A DNA stretch of 64,000 nt, from positions 186,001-250,000 of the forward strand of contig NZ_SRMB01000003.1 in assembly GCF_004745645.1 (NCBI RefSeq), read 5' to 3'. The translations under genes and the position numbers were made by a program. This document shows positions 42,686-51,863 of this stretch, in pieces. Source of the stretch: Hymenobacter metallicola. Its GTDB lineage: Bacteria > Bacteroidota > Bacteroidia > Cytophagales > Hymenobacteraceae. The notes under the pieces are model-generated. The model worked only from the letters and a program-made list of their open reading frames with translations, had not been told where the DNA came from and made no database searches. Position 1 is the stretch's first letter. Every line of letters starts with the position of its first letter.

Positions 42686-43102
42686 TTAGCTGTGCAGCAC
42701 GCCTTCGCGCTCAAGCAGGGCAATGTGAATCAGGTTGGCAGGCACAATCGAATCGGGAACGAAGATGAACTTCTTGTCGAAGATTTGCGCCCCCCGGTAA
42801 TAGCTCACCCAATACTGGTTGTTCAGGTGAAACAGGGCGGGGTCGATAGGCTCAATGGGTACGGCGGCGCGGGGTTCTACTTCCAAGATGACGTGCCGCA
42901 GGGTAGAAGTCCGAACACTTTCGCCGGTAGGCTGCACCCCATAACCGTTGGAACTAACGATGACGTTGCTGAGCGGATAGTCGTTGTGGTTAAGCAGATA
43001 TACCTGCCAGCCGAGGTTGCTTTCTTCCGTAGCGGCGGCTTCATCCGGAACAACGGCAATGGATACGCCCTCGACAGGGTCGAAAGTGATGTGCTCTTTC
43101 AT
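42686..43102 (-). CDS. Conserved hypothetical protein downstream of lipB
   Basis: 138 residues. No function is known to me. No signal peptide or membrane helix. The sequence looks beta-rich with a central GWQVYLLNHNDYPLSNVIVSS and an aromatic segment NNQYWVSYYRGAQIFDKKF, ending with a short helix. It starts three bases after the lipB stop, so the two are surely cotranscribed and probably translationally coupled. This is the only context for a role. Codon usage matches neighbours. Confidence 0.7.
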   Translation of the reverse strand: MKEHITFDPVEGVSIAVVPDEAAATEESNLGWQVYLLNHNDYPLSNVIVSSNGYGVQPTGESVRTSTLRHVILEVEPRAAVPIEPIDPALFHLNNQYWVSYYRGAQIFDKKFIFVPDSIVPANLIHIALLEREGVLHS

Positions 43103-43105
43103 AGA

Positions 43106-43909
43106 TCAGGCAACGGTAAATTCGGCTTCAAACAAAGCTGCCAGATGTGGCACCAAGCGCTGCTCTACTTCTGAGAGCGAAACCGCGTGACCCAACTCCT
43201 GGGCCAGGGAAGTAACGGCCTTATCGGTGATACCGCAGGGCACGATGTAGCCAAAATACGACAGGTCAGTAGTAACGTTCAGGGCAAAACCGTGCATCGT
43301 TACCCACCGGCTGCATTTGACGCCCATCGCGCAGATTTTGCGCGGATTGGGAGCCCCTTCTTCAAAGTCTAACCAGACGCCGGTCAGGCCCGCAATACGG
43401 CCAGCGGTAAGGCCATACTCGGCCAGGGTACGAATAACGGCTTCCTCGAGCAGCCGCAGATACCGATGAATATCAGTAAAGAAGTTGTCCAGATCCAGAA
43501 TAGGGTAGCCTACTAGTTGGCCTGGACCATGGTAAGTAATATCGCCGCCACGGTTGATACGGTGAAAGGTGGCTCCGTGCTGCTGCAACCCCGCTTCATC
43601 GAGCAACAGATGCTCGGGCTTGCCACTTTTGCCCAGGGTGTAGACGTGGGGATGCTGGCAGAGCAATAAATAGTTGGGCGTGGGCTCAGCTGGCCGGCCT
43701 TCCTCAGCGGCTTGCCGGTTGCGAACCTTAAGCGCCAAGGTGGCGGCCAGCAGTTCTTCCTGCCGGGCCCAGGTGGCTTCGTAGTCGGCTAGCCCCAGCT
43801 GGTAGACGGTGACCTGACGGTTGCGGCCAAGCGTCTCGGTAGCCGAGCCGACACGAGTGCCAGAGGCTGGAGGCAAGCTTGAGGTGGAACAGGAACTATA
43901 CAAAGACAT
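43106..43909 (-). CDS. lipB: Octanoyltransferase (lipoate-protein ligase B)
   Basis: 267 residues. LipB moves octanoyl groups from acyl carrier protein to lipoyl domains, the first step of lipoate synthesis. The signature RGGDITYHGPGQLVGYPI (about residue 119) is present, followed by the catalytic Lys in RKICAMGVKCSRWVTMHGF (about 195) and the catalytic Cys in YIVPCGI (about 228). It carries about 25 unconserved residues at the N-terminus from the ATG at 43909; a shorter start is possible. It is followed by a cotranscribed hypothetical gene. Confidence 0.95.
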   Translation of the reverse strand: MSLYSSCSTSSLPPASGTRVGSATETLGRNRQVTVYQLGLADYEATWARQEELLAATLALKVRNRQAAEEGRPAEPTPNYLLLCQHPHVYTLGKSGKPEHLLLDEAGLQQHGATFHRINRGGDITYHGPGQLVGYPILDLDNFFTDIHRYLRLLEEAVIRTLAEYGLTAGRIAGLTGVWLDFEEGAPNPRKICAMGVKCSRWVTMHGFALNVTTDLSYFGYIVPCGITDKAVTSLAQELGHAVSLSEVEQRLVPHLAALFEAEFTVA

Positions 43910-44221
43910 AGTGGACGCAATAAGAAGCTCAACCGTAGCAGCCGTTTCTCAGCGAATCGGAAGGCTCAGGCCGACTTGCCAGACAACTAACTATCTGGCA
44001 AACGGCCCTAACCTCGACCCACCAGCTTCACAACCACTGGGCCCTGCCTTTGCTTTTGTATAACGGGTAATCGACGCTGAGAAGTGACTTCTTAGCTCTC
44101 CTACCTGTTTCCGCCCATTCGCATGCAGAGTACCCTGATTGAATTTAGGCTTCACACAGAAAGCCCGTAAAGGTACTAGATTTAGTCCCAACCCCAATTG
44201 GACGAACTTCCCCAACCTTCA
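43910..44221. other. Intergenic region between divergent lipB and yraN
   Basis: 312 bases without a gene. It contains a small inverted repeat, TTGCCAGA (43976-43983) and TCTGGCAA (43994-44001), with a 10-base loop. No clear -7 element was found for either divergent gene. Confidence 0.5.
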
Positions 44222-44581
44222 ATGGCACACCTAGCGCACCAACTCGGGCAGGCAGGAGAAGCGGCTGCCGCTGCCTTTCTAACCAGCCTGGGATATGTAG
44301 TAGTCCGGCAGAGCTACCGCTACCGCCGGGCTGAAGTAGACCTTATCGTGCAGCGCGGGCGGGAACTGCTGGTGTTTGTGGAAGTCAAGACCCGCTCCTC
44401 AACTCAGTATGGGTTTCCGGAGGAGTTTGTGACGGAGCGGAAGCGGCAGCTGTTTCGCATGGCCGCCGAGCAATATCAGCATGAAGTGAACTGGCCCGGG
44501 GATATTCGCTTCGACATTCTGGCCCTGAGTCAAACCAGCACCGGCTTCCGCGTCGAGCATTTTGAAGATGCTTTTTATTAA
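44222..44581 (+). CDS. yraN: YraN/UPF0102 family endonuclease-like protein
   Basis: 119 residues. The family has a restriction-endonuclease-like fold. Conserved pattern: GQAGEAAAAAFLTSLGYVVV (about 8-27), RYRRAEVDLIVQRG (about 34) with the Glu/Asp pair, and LVFVEVKTRSS (about 50), the E-x-K of the nuclease core. The biological role is unclear, but it is often located near recombination or repair genes. The ATG at 44222 is chosen; an in-frame TTG 24 bases upstream is less likely. A terminator follows. Confidence 0.92.
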   Translation: MAHLAHQLGQAGEAAAAAFLTSLGYVVVRQSYRYRRAEVDLIVQRGRELLVFVEVKTRSSTQYGFPEEFVTERKRQLFRMAAEQYQHEVNWPGDIRFDILALSQTSTGFRVEHFEDAFY

Positions 44582-44584
44582 CAA

Positions 44585-44614
44585 AAAAGCCCATCTGCTG
44601 ACAGACGGGCTTTT
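44585..44614. terminator. Terminator between yraN and the YwqK-like lipoprotein gene
   Basis: AAAAGCCC and TCTG pair with CAGA and GGGCTTTT, with one internal mismatch. Placed between convergent stops, it serves both. Confidence 0.8.
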
Positions 44615-44635
44615 GGGCACTTACATACTAAAAGG

Positions 44636-45595
44636 TTATTTTTTGGCTCCTGGTCGGTCCGTCACCGCGTCGCGCTTATCAATGCCTTTTTCCTTGTCGT
44701 AGACCAGCACGGAATTGCGATTATACTCCCTGACCAGTTCCGGTTCGGCTATTTCAGGGTCGTAACCCGATTCGCCGTACTGGTACTCGTAGTGACGCCG
44801 GTTGCGGAAGCCCCAGTACTTGGTCCAGGTTCCGACTTTCTTGCCATTCTCAAACTGCCCATCCCAGTCACGCTGTCCATTTTCGAGGTAGCGCACGTAG
44901 TCGCCTTCCACTTTGCCGGCCACGTAGGGAATGACCTCTTTAATTTTTTTACGCTCGGCGTCATAGTAGCTCACGGCCGCGTCGCGGGGGAAACCCATTT
45001 CGTAATGCGTCTTGGTCAGCAGCACATTGTCCTTGTTGTACCGCTCCCAGCGCAGGTGACGGGTACCGAGGGCGAAGTACCCGGTTTCAACTACCTTCCC
45101 ACCCTGCAGCTTCTTATAAGGCCCGTGTAGTACTTTGTCAGTCGCAGGGTTCAGCTCCGTGGTAGCTTTGAAGATTTTACGCTTCTTGGGATTGAAGTAA
45201 TACAGAGCCGGTGCGTATTCGCTGGGCTGTCGGAAGACTTTAAGGTAATAGAACTGCTCAATCACTTGGTTGCGGCCTTTGGGGCCGGACTTGGTAAAGC
45301 TCTTCTTTATTCTCTCGCCCAGAAAGACATTCTTTTTCTTCTTTGGCTTACGCTGAGCGGCCTTCTCCTTTTCCTTGGCGGCCCGCTCCTGCTCTTTGGT
45401 CATAGCCAGGCGCTTGGTGTCCAGGGAGGGGGCGCTGGTCGTGTCCCGGGCCATGGTCAGCGAGTCACTCAGCAGCGTCGACAAACCGGGCTGGTCGGAC
45501 TTACTGTTAAAGGAAACCGTCTTTTTGCTGCAGGCCGCGGCCAGAAACAGCAGCACGAGCACAAAAGGGAGAAAGGAGAACCGAAGGAGGCGCAT
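44636..45595 (-). CDS. YwqK/MORN-like repeat lipoprotein
   Basis: 319 residues. Lipoprotein signal ending FLAAACSKK (Cys about residue 22). A basic linker rich in Lys and Ala (about 75-95) precedes the globular part. In the last 190 residues several repeats of the pattern GxxxxYYxxG / xGTWxxYWxFG occur, such as LHGPYKKLQGGKVVETGYF, GKVEGDYVRYLENGQRDW and NGKKVGTWTKYWGF, as in MORN or YwqK-type proteins. The ATG at 45595 is used rather than a TTG one codon earlier. Role unknown, likely at the cell envelope. Confidence 0.65.
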   Translation of the reverse strand: MRLLRFSFLPFVLVLLFLAAACSKKTVSFNSKSDQPGLSTLLSDSLTMARDTTSAPSLDTKRLAMTKEQERAAKEKEKAAQRKPKKKKNVFLGERIKKSFTKSGPKGRNQVIEQFYYLKVFRQPSEYAPALYYFNPKKRKIFKATTELNPATDKVLHGPYKKLQGGKVVETGYFALGTRHLRWERYNKDNVLLTKTHYEMGFPRDAAVSYYDAERKKIKEVIPYVAGKVEGDYVRYLENGQRDWDGQFENGKKVGTWTKYWGFRNRRHYEYQYGESGYDPEIAEPELVREYNRNSVLVYDKEKGIDKRDAVTDRPGAKK

Positions 45596-45745
45596 CAACG
45601 AAATGGGCTGAATTCGAAGGGTCGAACGTAAAGATAGAAGGATTTAGTGCCGCGCCTCGGCAGGAGCTAAGCCGCTCAGCGAAGGTCAATCCTTAAACTC
45701 ACCTGTCGGCTGCGCCAGAAGCTACGTATTCGGCGAACTGTGATA

Positions 45746-45787
45746 AAACAAAGGGGCCGTCTCCGCATGGAGAAGGCCCCTTTGTTT
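45746..45787. terminator. Terminator downstream of htpG
   Basis: AAACAAAGGGGCC and TCTCC pair with GGAGA and GGCCCCTTTGTTT around GCAT. T-tracts on both sides. It ends htpG on the minus strand. Confidence 0.88.
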
Positions 45788-45807
45788 TTTTATTCCCTAC
45801 GACCAGC

Positions 45808-47637
45808 TTAGGCGGTCAGCAGGTCGGCGCTACGCTTCACGAAGGCCGTTAGGGCTTCGCCTTTCAGCAGGCCCTGGGCCAGCAAGGCGAGGTCGAAGGC
45901 CTGGCGGGCCAGTTTCTGGCTGGCTTCGTCATCGGCGCTGAGCACGCGCTGGGCTACGGGGTGGTTGGCGTTTACGCTCACGGTGTAGCTGTCGGGCAAG
46001 GAACCGAACATCTGCATGCCGCCTCCCCCACCGGCGCGCTGCATGTCCTTCATGCGGCGCATAAACTCGGGCAGAGTAATGATAACCGGCGCATCCTGGG
46101 GCGACAGAGCCTCGACCTGCACGTGCATTTGCGGGTTGCTGATGGCCGTGGTGAAGAGCTCCTGCAGCTTGGTCTTGTCCTCGTCGCTGAGCACGCTCTC
46201 GGTAGCGCCATCCTTCTCGATGAGCTTACCGATGGTATCGGCATCGACACGCTTGAAGGTGACTTTCTCCAGCTTCTGCTCGAGCTGCCCGATAAAGTGG
46301 GAGTCAAGCACGGTATCGAGCTTGAGCACGTCGTAGCCCCGGTCGAGGGCGGCCTGCACGAAGCTGTGCTGGGTTTCGGCGTCAGTGGTGTAGAGCACCA
46401 CGGTCTGCTCGTTCTTGTCCTTCTGGTTGGCCTGCACGAATTCCTGGTACTCGCTCAGGGTAAAGAACTTGCCGGCCGTGTTCTGCACCAGCACGAAGTC
46501 CTTGGCCTTGTCGTAGAATTTGTCGTCGGAAAGCATGCCGTACTTCACGAACAGCCCGATGTCGGACCATTTCTCCTCGAAGCCTGTGCGGTCCTTGCGG
46601 AAAAGCTCCGCCAGCTTGTCGGCGACTTTCTTGGTGATGTAGGTATTGATTTTCTTCACCGCCGCATCGGCCTGCAGGAAGCTGCGCGACACGTTCAAGG
46701 GAATATCGGGCGAGTCGATGACGCCGTGGAGCAGCATCAGGAACTCGGGTACCACGTCCTTCACCTCGTCGGTAATGAACACTTGGCGCGAGTAAAGCTG
46801 AATCTTGTTGCGCGAGAACTGCAGCTCGTCCTTCACCTTGGGGAAGTAGAGAATACCGGTCAGGTTGAACGGATAGTCCACGTTGAGGTGAATCCAGAAC
46901 AGCGGCGGCTCCGAGAAGGGGTACAGCTCCTGGTAGAACTTGGTGTAGTCCTCGTCGGTCAGCTCGGCGGGCTGCTTGGCCCAAATCGGCTGGGTCTGGT
47001 TGATAACCTCACCCTCGAACTCAATTTCAATGGGCAGGAACTTGCAGTACTTGGTCAGGATGGTGCGCAGGCGGGCCGCTTCCAAAAACTCGTCGGAGTC
47101 GGCGGCTACGTGCAGCACTACGTCGGTGCCCCGGTCGGCCTTGTCGGTGGTTTCGAGGCTGAACTCGGTGCTGCCGTCGCAGGTCCAGTGGGCGCCTTCG
47201 GTGCCCTCCTTGTAGCTCTTGGAAAAGATTTCAACGTTGTCGGCCACCATGAAGGCCGAGTAGAAGCCCAGGCCGAACTGCCCGATAATCTGGTCTTTAG
47301 CAGCGGCGTCCTTCTCCTTGTACTGCTCCACAAACTCGGTGGCGCCGGAGAAGGCAATCTGGTTGATGTACTTCTTGATTTCCTCGGCCGTCATGCCCAG
47401 GCCGCGGTCCGAAATGGTGATGGTGCGGGCTTCCTTGTCCACGCTCACCTTTACTTTCAGCTCGCCCAGCTCCCCTTTGAACTCTCCCAGCTGCCCCAGG
47501 CTCTTGAGCTTCTGGGTGGCGTCTACGGCGTTAGAAACCAGCTCCCGCAGGAAGATTTCGTGGTCGGAGTAGAGAAATTTCTTGATGATGGGGAAGATAT
47601 TCTCGGTATGAATCGAGATGCTACCTTTCTCTTGCAT
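45808..47637 (-). CDS. htpG: Hsp90-family molecular chaperone HtpG
   Basis: 609 residues. ATP-dependent chaperone of the cytoplasm. The N-terminal ATPase pocket is evident: SDHEIFLRELVSNAVDATQKL (core RELVSNAVDA, about 28-38), ITISDRGLGMT (about 73), QFGLGFYSAFMVADNV (about 118-133). The middle domain has the DLPLNVSRS-type segment DIPLNVSRSFLQ (about 320). The C-terminal dimerisation domain ends near NPVAQRVLS. The ATG at 47637 gives a family-typical start (MQEKGSISIHTENIFP). An inverted repeat lies 40-68 bases upstream (separate entry). Confidence 0.97.
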   Translation of the reverse strand: MQEKGSISIHTENIFPIIKKFLYSDHEIFLRELVSNAVDATQKLKSLGQLGEFKGELGELKVKVSVDKEARTITISDRGLGMTAEEIKKYINQIAFSGATEFVEQYKEKDAAAKDQIIGQFGLGFYSAFMVADNVEIFSKSYKEGTEGAHWTCDGSTEFSLETTDKADRGTDVVLHVAADSDEFLEAARLRTILTKYCKFLPIEIEFEGEVINQTQPIWAKQPAELTDEDYTKFYQELYPFSEPPLFWIHLNVDYPFNLTGILYFPKVKDELQFSRNKIQLYSRQVFITDEVKDVVPEFLMLLHGVIDSPDIPLNVSRSFLQADAAVKKINTYITKKVADKLAELFRKDRTGFEEKWSDIGLFVKYGMLSDDKFYDKAKDFVLVQNTAGKFFTLSEYQEFVQANQKDKNEQTVVLYTTDAETQHSFVQAALDRGYDVLKLDTVLDSHFIGQLEQKLEKVTFKRVDADTIGKLIEKDGATESVLSDEDKTKLQELFTTAISNPQMHVQVEALSPQDAPVIITLPEFMRRMKDMQRAGGGGGMQMFGSLPDSYTVSVNANHPVAQRVLSADDEASQKLARQAFDLALLAQGLLKGEALTAFVKRSADLLTA

Positions 47638-47922
47638 AGCGCGTTGGCAAAAGGGTTTGAAATAAGAATCCGGACGAAACGCCAGCTTAACGCGGTGGCG
47701 TTTCAACTAATCTGCCCGCTTCAAAACCTGTTCCACGCCGCTATGCCTGCCAGTTTGACAGCGCACCCGCACCTGCATAGGGTCTATTTTAACCCACAGC
47801 GGAAACCAGCGCTACATTGCCAACTACTGCTTCTCCGCCAGTAAAACATTGCCAGCGAGTACGTTATTAGTTATTACCCACTGCTTTGAGCAATCAACGG
47901 CAACTTCCACACAGAACGGAAT
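47638..47922. other. Intergenic region upstream of htpG with an inverted repeat
   Basis: 285 bases without a gene. GAAACGCCA (47676-47684) and TGGCGTTTC (47696-47704) form a perfect inverted repeat with 11-base loop, within 70 bases of the htpG start. It does not resemble a CIRCE element. No obvious -7 box. Confidence 0.5.
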
Positions 47923-48435
47923 TTAGAACGTATCGGGGACACCTTCCCAAGATACTGAGTTCTTAGGCCCCGTTACGTTATTATACTTTTCCGAATCAGC
48001 GCCGTGTTGCTCCGACCATTCCTGTTCCAGCTCTAGACCACGGCCAGAAGAGTTTGTCAGCCAGTCCAAGGCCGATGTGGCGTCGGAGAAGAATTGAATA
48101 TCTCCGCACTCATACCGCTGACCATCAGCCAGTACATTCTCTATCACCAGCTGATTGTGCATGTTGTTGGGCAGAATAATCGCTACGTCAGTTACCTGCA
48201 AGCGCACAAATAACGGCAGCCACGTATCGCTAAGCCAAGCTTGCTCATCTATGCCTACTACCGGCATGCTAGAAGTATCGACCAGCCAACGCCTAACCCT
48301 CTCTTGATCTGATTTTTCCAGCAAATAATAGAAAGCTGCCTGAAACTGAGCCGAGCTAATAGGCCCACGCCACTGCCAGCGGAGCAAGCGTAATCCTTGG
48401 TCGTAGTGAAGTAAAAGTGAATCGGGTTTGTGCAT
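47923..48435 (-). CDS. STAS/SpoIIAA-like hypothetical protein
   Basis: 170 residues. No signal or membrane helix. The layout of alternating strands and helices, LLHYDQGLRLLRWQWRGPIS, then FYYLLEKSDQERVRRWLVDTSS, then LFVRLQVTDVAIILP and DIQFFSDATSALDWL, resembles the SpoIIAA-like/STAS proteins common in this group, some of which act as sensor domains. The last 30 residues are polar. A -7 element lies 40 bases upstream. The fold call is an inference. Confidence 0.55.
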   Translation of the reverse strand: MHKPDSLLLHYDQGLRLLRWQWRGPISSAQFQAAFYYLLEKSDQERVRRWLVDTSSMPVVGIDEQAWLSDTWLPLFVRLQVTDVAIILPNNMHNQLVIENVLADGQRYECGDIQFFSDATSALDWLTNSSGRGLELEQEWSEQHGADSEKYNNVTGPKNSVSWEGVPDTF

Positions 48436-48473
48436 ACTACTCGTTGGCCCTACTGTGAGTAGTGCTGTCTAAA

Positions 48474-48481
48474 CAAATGTA
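48474..48481 (-). promoter_or_regulatory. -7 element of the STAS-like gene
   Basis: Minus strand TACATTTG, an exact match to TAnnTTTG, 39 bases from the ATG at 48435. No -33 TTG at the proper distance. Confidence 0.5.
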
Positions 48482-48886
48482 CTGGATAAAACCACCGTTT
48501 GTATAACTTTTCGACTACGGGCCATCTAAACCAGCCCAAAGCCTATCCGCCAAGGGTTAAGCATTAGCGCGAAAATCACCTCAACACTAAATCCATTTGC
48601 CGAGCATACATAAATTGTACTAATCTAATAAAATTCTTTAAAAATTAAAATCTACTTGTAACCCTCTCTCGGGTATCATATTGCATTTACCACGGAGAGA
48701 ACAAATTAGTATCACCAAGTACTGTTATCCATTGAGAAAAGCCCCGGTCCAACGTATATGCATTGATCAATACAATGATACCTCTTCACTGCACCACCTT
48801 TGATCTTGATTAGGACGCACCACGGCGCTCTACAGCCTAGACAGTCCCAAAGTTGCCTCACAGCCTTCAGGCACGCTACAGCAGAT

Positions 48887-48916
48887 TTTGCTAGCTCAAA
48901 ATTTTTTCTACCTTTG
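48887..48916 (+). promoter_or_regulatory. Promoter at the head of the metal locus
   Basis: TTTG (48887-48890), 18 bases, then TACCTTTG (48909-48916), about 29 bases before the ATG at 48945. This is a good Bacteroidota promoter with the spacer one base short. Overlapping dyad CTCAAA (48895-48900) and TTTGAG (48913-48918) could bind a regulator. Confidence 0.65.
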
Positions 48917-48944
48917 AGTTACGGCTTCTGACACATTGTTGCAA

Positions 48945-49283
48945 ATGCACGCACTCCGCTCCCGTTTAGCTATTCTGTTGCTGCTCTGCTTTACGCGGGT
49001 GCTGCTGCCGGATGCGTGGGTGCTGGCGTTGCACTCCCACCAACACACGACCGAAGAAGCGGCCCAAAAGCCAGGCTTGTTAAAAGCAAAGGCGCTGCTG
49101 TCGGTGAAGCACCAGCACTGCTCTGTCGACCATTTTTACGACATGCCCTTCCAGGCGGCCATACCCCTGGAATTTTTGTTGTTTACAAGCTACCAGACTC
49201 CGTCTCCGCAGACGGTAGCTTCAGTATGGCTAGCTGCCACGCAGCCCACGGCCGACCTGCGCGGCCCGCCCTGCCAGGGGTAA
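48945..49283 (+). CDS. Small exported His/Cys-containing protein heading the metal locus
   Basis: 112 residues. Signal peptide (LRSRLAILLLLCFTRVLLPDAWVLA, cleavage near 28). The mature part has clustered potential metal ligands: LHSHQHTTEE, then KHQHCSVDHFYD about 30 residues later. These His, Cys and Asp residues suggest metal binding. No domain name is known to me; similar small proteins are found next to TonB receptors in Bacteroidota. Start is the ATG at 48945, not the TTG three codons earlier. It is 137 bases upstream of the first TonB-dependent receptor gene and shares its direction. Confidence 0.65.
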   Translation: MHALRSRLAILLLLCFTRVLLPDAWVLALHSHQHTTEEAAQKPGLLKAKALLSVKHQHCSVDHFYDMPFQAAIPLEFLLFTSYQTPSPQTVASVWLAATQPTADLRGPPCQG

Positions 49284-49420
49284 ACTTTCTGTTCTGAGCT
49301 AGTACTCAGCCTGCCCCTGCTTTGCAGTCGGTAGTGGCTGATGCTCAGCGTTGCTGTGCGGCCCCAGAACTCCTGCCCTGCACAGCGGCGAGTTTTCTCC
49401 ACTGGCTTCCCTTATTCTTT

Positions 49421-51829
49421 ATGGATTTTCGCTTCTTGGCAGTGGCCAGGGTAGCGTGTGCCCTTGGACTGATGCTGTTGGCATTGGTACCGGAGACTCG
49501 CGCAACCCAGGCTTTGCCTGAGTGCATGCTCTCTTTGAGCGGCCGTATCACCGACCACGAGTCGCGCGAGGGGCTGCCGGGCGCCACGGTGGTTGTGCTG
49601 GAAACCCAGCAGGCTACCCAGACGGATGCGGCCGGCAACTACCATCTCCACGTTTGCGCGGGCTCCTATCATCTGCAGATTTCCTACGTGGGCTACAGTC
49701 CGGAAGCCGCAGAAATGCGCGTCGACGGCGCCTTGATTCGGAATTTCCAGCTGCACCCCGATGCCGTGCTGCTGAAGGGCGCCTTGGTGCAGGGGCAGCG
49801 GGTTACGGCCCCCATCACCCAACCAACTGCCACTTTGAGTGGCGCGGCCCTGCAACAGACCCGCGGGCAGGCCCTGGGCGAAGCCCTGCAAAAAATGTCG
49901 GGGGTGACGGCCATCCAGACCGGACCGGGCATTTTCAAGCCCATGATTCATGGCCTGCATTCGAACCGCGTAACGGTGCTTAACAACGGAGTGCGCCAGG
50001 AAGGTCAGCAGTGGGGCGTAGAGCACGGGCCGGAAATAGACCCCTTCACGGCTTCCCGCCTGACGGTGGTAAAAGGCGCTGCCAGTGTCCGCTATGGTTC
50101 CGATGCCATTGGGGGGGTAGTACTGGTCGAGCCAAATCCCCTGCGTGACTCGGCCGGCATCGGGGCGGACTTAAACCTGGTGGGTATGAGCAATAATGGG
50201 TTGGGGGCTGCCTCGGCTATGGTAGAGGGCAATGCAGGTCGGCTGCCGGCCCTGAGCGGGCGAATCCAGGGCACGCTGCGGCGGGCGGGCACGATGCAAA
50301 CGCCGGATTATTATCTCAAAAACTCCGGGTTTGCCGAGCAAAACTTTTCGGCTGCCCTGGGCTGGCGCAAGGCTACGTATGGGCTGGAGGTATTCTATAG
50401 CCAGTTCAACACCCGCATTGGGATTCTGCCAGCTTCGCACGCGGGCAGCAAAACCGACCTGCTCCTGGCCGTGGCCCGCCCTGAGCCTTTGGAAACTACT
50501 GGCTTCAGCTACGATATTGACCGGGCCTATCAGCACGTGCGGCATGATATAGCCAAGCTGACCGGCTTTGTCCGGACCGGAGCCGCTGGTCGGTTGCAGC
50601 TGACGCTGGCCCAGCAGGCGGATTACCGGGATGAGTACGACAAGTTCCGGCCCCGCAACGACAATCTGGCTTCCCTGAACCGACCGGAACTTAGCTACAC
50701 CAACCGCACCAGCACCGGCGAATTGCTCTGGGAGCATGCTCCCTGGCACCAATTTACGGGGAGTCTGGGGCTGGCCGGCACTTACCAGTTTAACCGCTAT
50801 GCCGACGGCAGCCGCCAATTTATTCCGTACTACACCAACCTGACGGGTGGCGTTTTCTGGATTGAAAAGTGGCAGCAGGGCAACTGGCTGCTCGAAGGCG
50901 GCCTACGCCTGGACCGCCGCGACCTGGCCGTGAAACGGGGTGACCGGAGTGCCACCGGAACCTTCTTCGTGGACCGGTCCCGCTTTCAATTCACCACGCC
51001 GGCAGCTTCCCTGGGCGCTACCTACGACCCCACCGCCCACCTTACTCTAAGCGTGAACACGGGCCTGACGCGGCGGGCCCCGGCGGCCAACGAACGGTTC
51101 AGCGAGGGAGTGCACAACGGCATGTATGAACTGGGCAACGACCTGGTGCCCGGCGCTACACCGCTGAAACCCGAAACCGCCTTTAATTCCGGCATCACGG
51201 TGAGCTGGCACACCAACCCGCGCTTCAATGGCGAAGTAACCCTGTACCAGAACCGAATTCTGGATTTCATCTACCAAGTACCCCTGACCGAGCCCGTGCA
51301 AACGGTGCGCGGCAGCCACATCAGCTGGCAATACCAGCAAACCGACGCCACCTTCCGCGGCCTTGACCTGAATGCCAGCTACCAGCTGACGACTGCCTGG
51401 CTGCTGGGAGCGAAAGGCTCGGTGGTGCGCACCCGCGACACCCGGGCCGACGAATGGCAGATTCTGATGCCCGCCGACCGGGTTGAAACCACCCTACGCC
51501 ACGACTGGCACAAGCCCGCTACCCGGCTGCGCGGCGGCTACGCCCAACTGGGAGTAGTAGCGGTGGCTCGCCAAACCCGGGTGCCCGACAACTACGAAGC
51601 CCGCGACCTGCTGGCCCCGCCGGCGGGCTACACCCTGCTAAATCTGGAAACCGGCACGACCATTCAGTGGGGCCGCCTGCCGCTGACGGTGAGCGTGGCG
51701 GCTTCCAATCTGCTCAACCAGCGCTACCGCGACTACCTGAACCGCTACCGCTACTTCACCGACGAAATGGGCCGCAACGTGACGCTGCGGCTACACATTC
51801 CCTTGGAACTGACGCCTACACCTCACTAA
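49421..51829 (+). CDS. TonB-dependent receptor (ZnuD-like), first
   Basis: 802 residues. Signal peptide at the N-terminus (ARVACALGLMLLALVPETRA). A carboxypeptidase-regulatory-like domain (SGRITDHESREGLPGATVVV, about 37-120) precedes the plug, which has HGLHSNRVTVLNNGVRQEGQ and KGAASVRYGSDAIGGVVLVE (about 190-260). The remaining 540 residues are the 22-strand barrel, ending LRLHIPLELTP. The plug sequence resembles zinc or copper receptors of the ZnuD type; there is no SusD partner, which argues against a glycan role. Start is the ATG at 49421. Confidence 0.87.
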   Translation: MDFRFLAVARVACALGLMLLALVPETRATQALPECMLSLSGRITDHESREGLPGATVVVLETQQATQTDAAGNYHLHVCAGSYHLQISYVGYSPEAAEMRVDGALIRNFQLHPDAVLLKGALVQGQRVTAPITQPTATLSGAALQQTRGQALGEALQKMSGVTAIQTGPGIFKPMIHGLHSNRVTVLNNGVRQEGQQWGVEHGPEIDPFTASRLTVVKGAASVRYGSDAIGGVVLVEPNPLRDSAGIGADLNLVGMSNNGLGAASAMVEGNAGRLPALSGRIQGTLRRAGTMQTPDYYLKNSGFAEQNFSAALGWRKATYGLEVFYSQFNTRIGILPASHAGSKTDLLLAVARPEPLETTGFSYDIDRAYQHVRHDIAKLTGFVRTGAAGRLQLTLAQQADYRDEYDKFRPRNDNLASLNRPELSYTNRTSTGELLWEHAPWHQFTGSLGLAGTYQFNRYADGSRQFIPYYTNLTGGVFWIEKWQQGNWLLEGGLRLDRRDLAVKRGDRSATGTFFVDRSRFQFTTPAASLGATYDPTAHLTLSVNTGLTRRAPAANERFSEGVHNGMYELGNDLVPGATPLKPETAFNSGITVSWHTNPRFNGEVTLYQNRILDFIYQVPLTEPVQTVRGSHISWQYQQTDATFRGLDLNASYQLTTAWLLGAKGSVVRTRDTRADEWQILMPADRVETTLRHDWHKPATRLRGGYAQLGVVAVARQTRVPDNYEARDLLAPPAGYTLLNLETGTTIQWGRLPLTVSVAASNLLNQRYRDYLNRYRYFTDEMGRNVTLRLHIPLELTPTPH

Positions 51830-51863
51830 CCATTTCCTCTACCCTTCCCCTTTCTTTTCCATC

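Larger units (their letters stand above)
48436..48944. other. A+T-rich intergenic region
   Basis: 509 bases with distinctly lower G+C than the flanks and no gene on either strand. It holds the divergent promoters of the STAS-like gene (48474-48481) and the metal locus (48887-48916). Nothing else recognisable. Confidence 0.6.

Noticed and set aside
45961..47844. 627-codon plus-strand frame opposite htpG
   Set aside because: Shadow of htpG, which has all Hsp90 motifs.
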